From: Cohnella sp. WQ 127256
GTDB taxonomy: Bacteria > Bacillota > Bacilli > Paenibacillales > Paenibacillaceae
Assembly: GCF_024519285.1 (NCBI RefSeq)
Contig: NZ_JAMZCY010000004.1
Span: forward strand, 248,001 to 312,000
DNA length: 64,000 nucleotides
Reading direction: 5' to 3'
Shown: positions 40,628 to 47,924 of the stretch, in pieces
Layout: every line of letters starts with the position of its first letter
How positions within the stretch are numbered: position 1 is the first letter of the stretch
Notes under the pieces: generated by a model
Databases searched by the model: none
What the model was told of the DNA's origin: nothing
The model's input: the letters and a program-made list of their open reading frames with translations, nothing else
Made by a program: the position numbers and the translations under genes

Positions 40628-41574
40628 TGTTGATCAGCCTCCAATATGCGTACTTGAATAGGTGGAAGTCCCTCTTCGATCTGTGCACGTTGATTCTCGA
40701 ACCATTCCGGCAGCATCAGCTTCTCGCCCATCGTCTCCGCCGGCTCATCCCGCGCGAATCCCGGTGGATCTGTTGCGATCTCAAACAATATTCCACCCTC
40801 CTCACGAAAATACAAAGCATTAAAATATTGACGGTCAATGAGGGGCGTCGGCTGAAATCCACTTTCCAGCACGAGATTTCTCCATCTCGCATGATCCTCA
40901 TCGTCTTGCGCACGCCAAGCAATATGATGGACAGTTCCCGCTCCGCCAACACCTGGGGCCATCGGTTCCACGTTCACATCGATAATGTTTCCTAAATCTC
41001 CAGTCGCTTTGAACCGAACAAAGTCACCCTCCTGAGCAATTTTCTCAAGACCTAACACCTGTTCAAGCGTCGTAGCCGTCCTAGCTGGAGCCGTGCTGAA
41101 TAGAACGGCACCTCCGAAGCCTTTAATCGCTTTATCTACGGGAACACCACCAAATGTCCATTGGCTTGCAGGTCCTTCATCGCGCTCAACGATCTCAATC
41201 CGCAAACCATCCGGGTCGGCAAGCTGCACAAGCTCCTCGCCGAATCTCGTCGTTAGCGTTATCGGAATATTCATTTTCGTGAAGCGTGCTTTCCAGAAGT
41301 CGAGACTTCCCAACGGTACAACGTAGGAGGTGATTCCCACTTGTCCTCCCCCGATGCGACCTTGGCGTGAATGAGCCCAAGGGAAAAATGTAATAATGGT
41401 ACCTGGGCTCCCCGCATCATTGCCGAAATACAAGTGATACACCTCTGGCGCATCGAAATTAATCGTTTTTTTCACAAGTCGCAATCCTAACACTCCCGAA
41501 TAGAAATCAACGGTTGCCTGCGCTCCTCTTACAAATGCCGTCACATGATGAATACCTGTTGTTTGCTGTCTCAT
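40624..41574 (-). CDS. mhqO: MhqO-like ring-cleaving dioxygenase (VOC family)
   Basis: A 316-residue two-module vicinal oxygen chelate protein. Each half carries a metal-ligand His (GIHHVTAF at residues 8-15 and VHHIAWRA near 216), and the C-terminal Glu is in GILFEIATDPPGF. B. subtilis MhqO is an inducible hydroquinone/catechol dioxygenase. ATG 41574 is selected because GGAGGGGG lies eight bases before it. It is first in a three-gene operon (dioxygenase, esterase, flavin reductase) with a MarR operator over its promoter. Confidence 0.88.
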   Translation of the reverse strand: MRQQTTGIHHVTAFVRGAQATVDFYSGVLGLRLVKKTINFDAPEVYHLYFGNDAGSPGTIITFFPWAHSRQGRIGGGQVGITSYVVPLGSLDFWKARFTKMNIPITLTTRFGEELVQLADPDGLRIEIVERDEGPASQWTFGGVPVDKAIKGFGGAVLFSTAPARTATTLEQVLGLEKIAQEGDFVRFKATGDLGNIIDVNVEPMAPGVGGAGTVHHIAWRAQDDEDHARWRNLVLESGFQPTPLIDRQYFNALYFREEGGILFEIATDPPGFARDEPAETMGEKLMLPEWFENQRAQIEEGLPPIQVRILEADQQ

Positions 41575-41613
41575 ATCGTTTACCCCCTCCAAAATAAGTG
41601 CATAACTTTAAGA

Positions 41614-41635
41614 ATCTTCAATTAAAGATATTATA
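41614..41635 (-). promoter_or_regulatory. MhqR-type operator and -10 of the mhqO operon
   Basis: The plus strand reads ATCTTCAATTAAAGAT (41614-41629), a 16-base palindrome with two mismatched positions at its centre. On the minus strand TATAAT (41635-41630) lies directly next to it, so a bound repressor would block initiation. The -35 (GAATTA) is poor. The same ATCTTnAATTnAAGAT pattern occurs at the marR promoter. Confidence 0.78.
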
Positions 41636-41667
41636 TCAAACAAGAAATGGTTTAATTCTTGAAAGAA

Positions 41668-41706
41668 GGGGCTGTCCCAAAGGTGAAAACTTTGGAGCAG
41701 CTTCTA
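41668..41706 (-). terminator. Terminator of the MarR gene
   Basis: On the minus strand AAGCTG-CCAAAG pairs with CTTTGG-CAGCC-CTT around a TTTTCAC loop and runs into CTTCTTTC. It resembles the terminator at 32363-32412. Confidence 0.65.
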
Positions 41707-41803
41707 TTTTTTACAACGCATGACGTGAAATAAGCTTTATAAAACCGTAAGAAAAACGGAGCTAACACAAGCCTGCTATCACCAAGAACATAGACTTACT
41801 TAT

Positions 41804-41978
41804 GGACATACAATCCCTTATTTGTACAAATCCCCTCTATTTTCGATAGATGCGGACATATGTTCCGTTATTTGCTTTAAATCATAGAATTAAGGGGTTA
41901 TTCCCCCTATATAACGGCTCTCATGTCCGCTTCACTCCTAAAACCCTATTGAAATTTCAAATAACGGATCTGATGTCC
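41804..41978. repeat. Four-copy intergenic repeat GGACAT...CCGTTATTTG phased at 50 bp
   Basis: Two copies face right (GGACATACAATCCCTTATTTG at 41804 and GGACATATGTTCCGTTATTTG at 41854) and two face left (ending ATGTCC at 41928 and 41978). The spacing within each pair is exactly 50 bp. The shared core is GGACAT, five variable bases, CCGTTAT. Confidence 0.75.
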
Positions 41979-41991
41979 GATCAGACTTTTG

Positions 41992-42017
41992 AGACACCCT
42001 CTTAAGACACCCTCTTA
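41992..42017. repeat. Tandem 13-bp direct repeat
   Basis: AGACACCCTCTTA occurs twice head to tail, just after the marR stop codon. Confidence 0.8.
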
Positions 42018-42025
42018 AAGCCTTC

Positions 42026-42469
42026 CTACTTAAAGCTTTCTTCCGCATGCTTACCTAGCTTCTTAAGGAGCTCGCTAACCACTTTCTTCTCATCGTCGTT
42101 CAACACGTCTAATACCTGATGGATGACTTGAGCATGTTGCGGGAATGTATCCTCGATGAATTGTTTGCCTGCATCTGTAATCTCCGCATAAACGAGGCGT
42201 CTATCCTCTGTGCAAGCCCTCCGCTGTACGAAATGCTTCTTCTCAAGCTTATCAACAACGTAAGTAATGTTGCCGCTGCTCATGAGCACCTTGCCTCCAA
42301 TTTGCTGGAGTGGCTGCGATCCCTTATGATATAGCAGCTCTAGCACACCAAATTCCGTCCGATTCAACCCGTGCTGCTTAATATCCCGGTCTGCGTGTGC
42401 ATTGGTCCATTGGAGTGCTCTATTTAAGGCAATGAAAAGGTCCAGTGAAAGCTCGTGATTTTCAGCCAT
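42026..42469 (-). CDS. mhqR: MarR-family repressor (MhqR-like)
   Basis: A 147-residue winged-helix repressor. It shows the MarR pattern: GLNRTEFGVLELLYHKGSQPLQQIGGKVLMSSGNITYVVDKLEKKHFVQR, then the wing RRACTEDRRLVYAEIT and C-terminal dimerisation helices. It lies upstream of the mhqO-mhqD-flavin reductase operon in the same direction. Its own promoter and that of mhqO carry the same palindrome, so it is assigned as an MhqR-type sensor of quinones and aldehydes that controls itself and the operon. GGGGGAGGG lies seven bases before the ATG. Confidence 0.87.
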   Translation of the reverse strand: MAENHELSLDLFIALNRALQWTNAHADRDIKQHGLNRTEFGVLELLYHKGSQPLQQIGGKVLMSSGNITYVVDKLEKKHFVQRRACTEDRRLVYAEITDAGKQFIEDTFPQHAQVIHQVLDVLNDDEKKVVSELLKKLGKHAEESFK

Positions 42470-42518
42470 CTAGCAACCCTCCCCCTCTAATCATTAGACT
42501 TACTTTCCTCAGTGCTAA

Positions 42519-42559
42519 TATCTTAAATTTAAGATAATACAATTTGAAGAGAATGTCAA
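42519..42559 (-). promoter_or_regulatory. MarR promoter with overlapping operator
   Basis: On the minus strand TTGACA (42559-42554) and TATCTT (42536-42531) are 17 bases apart. The -10 is the first half of an 18-base perfect palindrome TATCTTAAATTTAAGATA (42519-42536). This implies tight autoregulation. Confidence 0.82.
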
Positions 42560-42591
42560 CATCTATCGCTCGTTATTCTGTAAACTAGAAC

Positions 42592-42624
42592 AATCGCCCA
42601 CCCCCATTACAGGAGTAGGCGATT
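42592..42624 (-). terminator. Hairpin after the fucosidase gene
   Basis: AATCGCC (42592-42598) pairs with GGCGATT (42618-42624), with further C/G pairing inside. No strong T run follows on the minus strand, so efficiency is uncertain. It lies between the fucosidase stop and the marR promoter. Confidence 0.55.
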
Positions 42625-42668
42625 ATATTTTGTACCCATTAATACTTGCTTAAGCATAGAAGACCAGC

Positions 42669-44036
42669 TTATCGTTCTTTACCATCCGCAAATACCGAGG
42701 TACCCCGTTGCTCACGAGCCCAAGCCGCAACCCGTGCAGGGTCACCTTCCCAAAGTCTTTCTTTGCCCCATTGGTTTGCTGCTGGTTTGCTCTCACATTC
42801 AACTCGAATGACTGGGAATAGTCTTGTAGGAGCTTCCCTCGGTAAGCCTTTAATCAAGAGCTCTTCACCGTTTTGTTCAAAATCGAGCTGCGTGCCCGTC
42901 GTTAACAACGTTACGCACTTCACACGAGTGGTCAGATCCGCAAGCCGCATGACCGGACGACCATCCCAGAATCGGATGATCAAATAAAGATTGTTTCCAC
43001 GTGTCGTCTGACGACCCCTTGTAATAAACTCCGTCACAGAGCCTCCATCGGAGCCATAGATCGCTTCGCCGTGCACTTCTAGCCATCGCCCGATCTCCAT
43101 TGCGCGCTGTACGAATTCCGGCGGCAATTGGCCATCCGCTGTTGGTCCAACATTCAACAGCAAATTCCCACCATGCTCGCCGCCCTTCTCCGCACTTTCA
43201 CAGAGCATGTCCAGCAAGTAATCCGCAGGACGCCAGCGTTCGCCAGTCACATGGCTCCATAGCCGCCAGGTTGTGACCTGACAAGATTCCCAAAGACGGT
43301 TCTGATCTACAGAGATCAAGTGCTCCGGTGTACCAAAGTCGCCAAGTGTATCGGAATCACCCGCGCCGATTCCTCCATCTGCTAGAACGCCATCATGCTC
43401 AACGGAATAACCAAGGCGATTGTTAATCATGATGCCCGGCTGTAGCTTACGCATCTCTTCAACGAGCTTCACACTATCTAGATCGTCAGCATCACGCGGC
43501 CAAACTCCGTCGAAAAAGAAATGATCGATTTGTCCGTAATTCGTAAGGAGCTCCTTGACCTGGTTATGCAAATAGGTTTTCACCTTTGCCCAACCCTCTG
43601 GGTCCTTCTCAGGACCATCGAAATAAGCAGGCAGTCTCCAGTCAATCCATGAATAATATAGACCTACACGCAGTCCTGCCTTACGGAAAGCATCTACATA
43701 CTCACGGACAAAGTCCCTTTTTGGAGCCTGCTGGGCACTAGAATAGTCGGTATAGGCACTATCCCACATACAATAGCCATCATGATGCCGCGTTGTGAAG
43801 CATGCATACTTAAATCCAGCGTTCTTAGCGGTTTGAGCCCACAACTCCGGATCGTAGTGCTCCGGATTCCAATCACAAGCTTGCTTAGCATACTCTCCGT
43901 GATCCAAGTGCTCGCGAAACAGAACCTGCTCCCCACGAGCATACTGGGCATAAGGGCCCCAATGAATAAACATGCCGTATCGACTCTCCGTAAACCACTT
44001 CCACTTATCAGGTACAGTAAACATTTTTGTTGTCAT
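42669..44036 (-). CDS. GH29 alpha-L-fucosidase
   Basis: A 455-residue retaining alpha-L-fucosidase. The catalytic barrel shows RYGMFIHWGPYAQ (20-31), ACFTTRHHDGYCMWDS (78-93), VGLYYSWIDWR, and the nucleophile Asp176 in DHFFFDGVWP. The NNRLGYSVEHDG segment and the KGGEHGGNLLLNVGPTADGQ block near residues 280-300 are typical of the family. It has no signal peptide, so it acts in the cytoplasm on imported oligosaccharides. It is the last gene of the LplB-LplC-LplA operon, 19 bases after the binding-protein gene, so fucose-containing glycans are the likely cargo. Confidence 0.92.
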   Translation of the reverse strand: MTTKMFTVPDKWKWFTESRYGMFIHWGPYAQYARGEQVLFREHLDHGEYAKQACDWNPEHYDPELWAQTAKNAGFKYACFTTRHHDGYCMWDSAYTDYSSAQQAPKRDFVREYVDAFRKAGLRVGLYYSWIDWRLPAYFDGPEKDPEGWAKVKTYLHNQVKELLTNYGQIDHFFFDGVWPRDADDLDSVKLVEEMRKLQPGIMINNRLGYSVEHDGVLADGGIGAGDSDTLGDFGTPEHLISVDQNRLWESCQVTTWRLWSHVTGERWRPADYLLDMLCESAEKGGEHGGNLLLNVGPTADGQLPPEFVQRAMEIGRWLEVHGEAIYGSDGGSVTEFITRGRQTTRGNNLYLIIRFWDGRPVMRLADLTTRVKCVTLLTTGTQLDFEQNGEELLIKGLPREAPTRLFPVIRVECESKPAANQWGKERLWEGDPARVAAWAREQRGTSVFADGKER

Positions 44037-44054
44037 TGTCGTTTCCCCCTCCCC

Positions 44055-45737
44055 TTATTGGGCTGCTGCAGCTTTACGCACTTCGTAAGCTTCTTGATAG
44101 ATTTCGAGATAACGAGCCAAGTTCATACCCTCTAATGTTGAAATATATTTGTCCCATTCCTTATCTAATCTCGCATCTCCGATGATGAATCGAGCCATCA
44201 TTTCATTCGTGTAATCGTAGATTGTTTTGGATAGATCTGCGACTTCTTGAGATTGATCTACAGTCAGGCTAAGTGGTGGCAAAATATTCTTGATATCTGC
44301 CCGGAATGGAGCGTATTTGTTCTTCGTTTCGTTATAAAGCATCGCTTCAAGCGGATTTTCAGGATCAGCTACTGCTCCTAGACGTAGTGAGTTCGGGCGA
44401 TAAGTGATTCCTGTTTGCGACCAATGCTTGTTCTGAGTTACTCCGAAATGCGACATGTCCTTGTACACAGCTTGATTACCATCAAGTCCGATGTCTCCCG
44501 TTTCCGCCCATTTCCAATCCACACCTAGCTCACCGACTGTAGAACGCAACGTGGTCTCACGATCATACAATGCATCTGCGAATCGGAATGCCGCTTCTGG
44601 ATTTTTAGCTTTATTCGTAATAACGAATTTACCTGGCGCAACTTGATAAGGATCATATTGAGCTAGCTGTACTCCACCCGGTCCTTTCAAAGGCGGAACC
44701 GCAACATAATCCTTCCATCTTCCGCTAGCTCCGAACAATTGGGAAACCACGCTCATATTAGGGCCAGAAGCTGCACCAAGAATGGCAACATCCGGATTCT
44801 CACCAAGCTGTACAAGCTGTGCCGCATCACGTGTTAACGCTTGAGGATCCATTAAGCCTTCTGAATACAGCTTGTTCAAGAAAGCAAGACCTTCCTTCCA
44901 GCCATCTTGAACGAACGGAACAGTAACCTTGTCCTCATCATTGATATACATACGGTTGTACGGTGCATACGTAAATGCATTCATAAGGAAATTCTCGACA
45001 CTTGTTGTTACCAATGAGGTTTGGGAAATTTGTGGAGCGCCCGAGAATGGGATTTCATCTGCTTTGCCATTTTTATTAGGATCCTTGGTTTTGAACGCTT
45101 TCAATACTTCATAGAATTGTTCTGTCGTCTCCGGCATTTCTAGACCAAGCTCCTTAAGCCATGGCTCATAGATCCACAACTTCTGACGACTCGAGCAGTG
45201 ATAGCACTCATTCGGTGCAGGAAGAGCGTAAATATTTCCGTCCGCCGACATAATGGTTGGTTTAATGAGCGGGCTTTCCTCGAACATTTTCTTCGTGTTA
45301 ACTCCGTATTTCTCAATGTAATCATTTAACGGTAGGATTACGCCTTGTTGGCCATACAGCGCTTGTTGCTCTGGCGTCACATCCATAGACATGATCACAT
45401 CGGGCAATTCTCCACTTGCCAGTGCAAGGTTTAACTTTTCCGTTACCATGCTGATCGGAACGATTTCCCACTCCACATGAATGTTCGTTTTTTCCTCAAA
45501 ATACTTCGTAAACTCGTTCGTTTTGAAATCCTCAACAGCTGTGTTTGCACCAGTCATGACACGAAGAGTAATCTTCTCATCTACGATCGGGAATGTTCCC
45601 GCTTCTGTAACTTTAGAACTTGCACCTGCTCCAGTTGAAGAAGCACCGTTATTATTCTCGTCATTGCCGCACGCCGACAGAACGCCAACTAGCATAGCGC
45701 TAGCCAATCCTATTGATACGATTCTCTTGATGTTCAT
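44055..45737 (-). CDS. LplA-like extracellular solute-binding lipoprotein (copy 1)
   Basis: A 560-residue oligosaccharide-binding lipoprotein. The signal ends in VLSAC (Cys22), then a Ser/Gly tether. The body contains KTNIHVEWEIVPISMVTEKLNLALASGELPDV and the block NECYHCSSRQKLWIYEPWL, a Cys-containing segment conserved in the second copy at 62.8 kb. A calcium-type loop DPNKNGKADEIP is present. It delivers substrate to the two LplB/LplC-type permeases encoded upstream. AGAGGAG lies about 11 bases before the ATG. Confidence 0.9.
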   Translation of the reverse strand: MNIKRIVSIGLASAMLVGVLSACGNDENNNGASSTGAGASSKVTEAGTFPIVDEKITLRVMTGANTAVEDFKTNEFTKYFEEKTNIHVEWEIVPISMVTEKLNLALASGELPDVIMSMDVTPEQQALYGQQGVILPLNDYIEKYGVNTKKMFEESPLIKPTIMSADGNIYALPAPNECYHCSSRQKLWIYEPWLKELGLEMPETTEQFYEVLKAFKTKDPNKNGKADEIPFSGAPQISQTSLVTTSVENFLMNAFTYAPYNRMYINDEDKVTVPFVQDGWKEGLAFLNKLYSEGLMDPQALTRDAAQLVQLGENPDVAILGAASGPNMSVVSQLFGASGRWKDYVAVPPLKGPGGVQLAQYDPYQVAPGKFVITNKAKNPEAAFRFADALYDRETTLRSTVGELGVDWKWAETGDIGLDGNQAVYKDMSHFGVTQNKHWSQTGITYRPNSLRLGAVADPENPLEAMLYNETKNKYAPFRADIKNILPPLSLTVDQSQEVADLSKTIYDYTNEMMARFIIGDARLDKEWDKYISTLEGMNLARYLEIYQEAYEVRKAAAAQ

Positions 45738-45753
45738 ATTTAATCGTCTCCTC

Positions 45754-46653
45754 TTATCCTTTAAGTGAGCCTACCATAACACCTTTAACTAGGTATTTCT
45801 GTACGAACGGGTAGAACAACATGAGTGGAACGGTAGAAATAACAATCAATGAATACTTCAACAATGTCTTTAATGCCTCGCGTTTAGCTGCATCCGCAGG
45901 ATCTCCCGAGAGCATGGAAACATCGACATCGTTCTTGACGAGAATATCCTTCAGTACAAGCTGGAGGGGATAGAGATCTTGAGACTTCAAGTAAATCATC
46001 GCGTTAAAATATTGATTCCAATTGGCTGCTGCATAGTAAAGTGTAATAACCGCCAGAATCGGCCCCGATAACCGGATGACAATTTTCCATACGAATTGAT
46101 AATCGTTACAGCCATCAAGCTGAGCAGCCTCCAGCAGTTCATCAGGAATGGACATTTGAAAATAAGTTCTGGCGATAATGACGTTCCACACCGTTAGTGC
46201 TCCGGGAATAATAATCGCCCATATCGAATCAAGCATACCCACATTTTTGACGAGCAAGTAGTTTGGAATGAGACCGCCAGTGAACATTGTCGTGAACATG
46301 AATAGCATCATAAATACGTTTTTTCCAAACAAGTCCTTCCGCGATAAGGGGTAAGCCGCAAGCACCGTCATAAAAATGTTTACTGCCGTACCGGTTACCG
46401 TGTAGATCAATGAATTCTTGAAGCCGACCCACACTTGGCTATAGTCGAATACTGCCGCATATCCATCTAGCGTCGGACGAACTGGCCATAACCACACTTC
46501 ACCGGAAACAACCGCCTGAGAGTCACTAAAAGAAGCGCTAACAATGTAGACAATCGGATAGAGAACGCTTACAAACAGAATGGAGATAATCAAGGCGTTT
46601 ATAATCGTAAACATCTTGTCCGTTATCGATTCATTACGAAACGTAACATTCAT
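45754..46653 (-). CDS. LplC/YtcP-like carbohydrate ABC permease (copy 1)
   Basis: A 299-residue permease with six membrane segments. The N-terminus shows VLYPIVYIVSASFSDSQAVVSGEVWLWP and the EAA loop is ELLEAAQLDGCNDYQFVWKIVIRLSGP. It forms the channel with LplB, whose gene ends 12 bases upstream. AAGGGGTG lies six bases before the ATG. The second copy at 61.9 kb matches it closely along its length. Confidence 0.9.
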   Translation of the reverse strand: MNVTFRNESITDKMFTIINALIISILFVSVLYPIVYIVSASFSDSQAVVSGEVWLWPVRPTLDGYAAVFDYSQVWVGFKNSLIYTVTGTAVNIFMTVLAAYPLSRKDLFGKNVFMMLFMFTTMFTGGLIPNYLLVKNVGMLDSIWAIIIPGALTVWNVIIARTYFQMSIPDELLEAAQLDGCNDYQFVWKIVIRLSGPILAVITLYYAAANWNQYFNAMIYLKSQDLYPLQLVLKDILVKNDVDVSMLSGDPADAAKREALKTLLKYSLIVISTVPLMLFYPFVQKYLVKGVMVGSLKG

Positions 46654-46665
46654 ATATTCACCCCT

Positions 46666-47643
46666 TTACCACAAGCTTGTCTGCCTAGTTTTTTGCGCGA
46701 GTTTATTAATACTCAACAACAGTACCAGGTTAATAACGGATTTGAATATTCCAATTGCCGTCGAATACGAGTAGTTAGCTACTTGCGCGGTCAAACCTAC
46801 CTTGTATACATACGTATCAATGATTTCGGATGTCTTTACGTTAATTGGATTTTGAAGCAATAGCACCTTTTCGAAACCAAGATCCAGAATGTGTCCGGTA
46901 TTCAGGATGAGTAGGATAATAGCCATAGGCATGATTCCAGGTAAATCGATGTGCCACATTCGGCGGAACTTACTTGCTCCATCTACGACCGCTGCTTCAT
47001 GCAGCGAAGGATCAATAGCGGCTAATGCGGCAATAAAAATAATACAGTTAAAGCCCACATGCTGCCACACATCAGACCATACATAGATAGAGGAAAACAT
47101 AGACATTTCGCCCATGAAGTTAATCGGTTCGAATCCAAAAAAGCCAATAATCTTGTTCACAATCCCGATTCTTGGATCCAGTAGCTCCTTAATGATCCCG
47201 ACAATAACGACGATAGAAATAAAATGCGGTGCATACGTAACCATTTGAATGACTTTTTTGAAAAACCGATTACGTAAATAATTAAGTCCAAGCGCCAACA
47301 TAATCGGAAATGGAAAGCTAGCAACCAAATTATAAAAGCTGAGAAATAGCGTGTTTTTAAGAATACGCCAAAAATCATAAGAATGAATAAATCTCTCGAA
47401 GTTTTTTAACCCTACCCAATCACTGCCCCATATTCCCTTCGTCACAACAAAATTCTTGAAAGCAATCTGTGCCCCATACATAGGGACGTACTTAAAAATG
47501 ATTAAGTATAGTAATGGGAGCGCTAACAAAACATAAAGTTGTTTGCTATTTATTAATTTCTTAATTGTAGGAGAACGTTTGGCAGGTGGGTGGGTTACAC
47601 CTATTTTATTATTGATGCCGGGATTGATATTTGACGTGCTCAT
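46666..47643 (-). CDS. LplB-like carbohydrate ABC permease (copy 1)
   Basis: A 325-residue permease with six membrane segments. It shows LPLLYLIIFKYVPMYGAQIAFKNF near the N-terminus and the EAA loop SLHEAAVVDGASKFRRMWHIDLPGIMP. It has a polar N-terminal tail of about 45 residues. ATG 47643 is used because GGGAGGTG lies upstream within 15 bases; an upstream extension of 17 codons lacks a ribosome binding site. It is the first gene of the importer operon, downstream of the membrane AraC regulator and separated from it by a terminator. Confidence 0.9.
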   Translation of the reverse strand: MSTSNINPGINNKIGVTHPPAKRSPTIKKLINSKQLYVLLALPLLYLIIFKYVPMYGAQIAFKNFVVTKGIWGSDWVGLKNFERFIHSYDFWRILKNTLFLSFYNLVASFPFPIMLALGLNYLRNRFFKKVIQMVTYAPHFISIVVIVGIIKELLDPRIGIVNKIIGFFGFEPINFMGEMSMFSSIYVWSDVWQHVGFNCIIFIAALAAIDPSLHEAAVVDGASKFRRMWHIDLPGIMPMAIILLILNTGHILDLGFEKVLLLQNPINVKTSEIIDTYVYKVGLTAQVANYSYSTAIGIFKSVINLVLLLSINKLAQKTRQTSLW

Positions 47644-47858
47644 TCCTCTTCTCACCTCCCTTAGTAGTTGTCCGTCACAGCCAGGCAAGAGCAATAGCCT
47701 TGTGGTCTATGTCGTAATCACAGCATAGGATTGGTGGGCAACAAGTGTAAATTGTATGATGACCTTCTACTTTGCAATTGATTAGAAAACGCACTTTACA
47801 TCTGCTTTTCTCTTATACATTTCGTTAGAAATAGCGATTTTTCCATCATAATTCGGAA

Positions 47859-47891
47859 ATAAAAAGGTCAGGAATAATTATTCCTGACCTT
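47859..47891 (-). terminator. Terminator of the membrane AraC regulator (copy 1)
   Basis: A 28-base perfect palindrome (47864-47891, arms beginning AAGGTCAGGAATAA) is followed on the minus strand by TTTATTTCC. It lies 30 bases after the regulator stop and separates it from the importer operon. Confidence 0.88.
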
Positions 47892-47924
47892 CGCTATCCA
47901 AGCCTTCGTCCGACGTAAAATGGA

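Larger units (their letters stand above)
41575..42025. other. Intergenic region with mhqO promoter, marR terminator and 50-bp-phased repeats
   Basis: This 451-base gap contains the mhqO promoter and operator (41614-41635), a small inverted repeat CAAGAA/TTCTTG (41641-41661), the marR terminator (41668-41706), four related repeats between 41804 and 41978, and a 13-bp tandem repeat (41992-42017). No ORF with a ribosome binding site was found. Confidence 0.7.

Noticed and set aside
41804..41978. Possible CRISPR array
   Set aside because: Copies are diverged, in two orientations, only four in number, and no cas genes are present.
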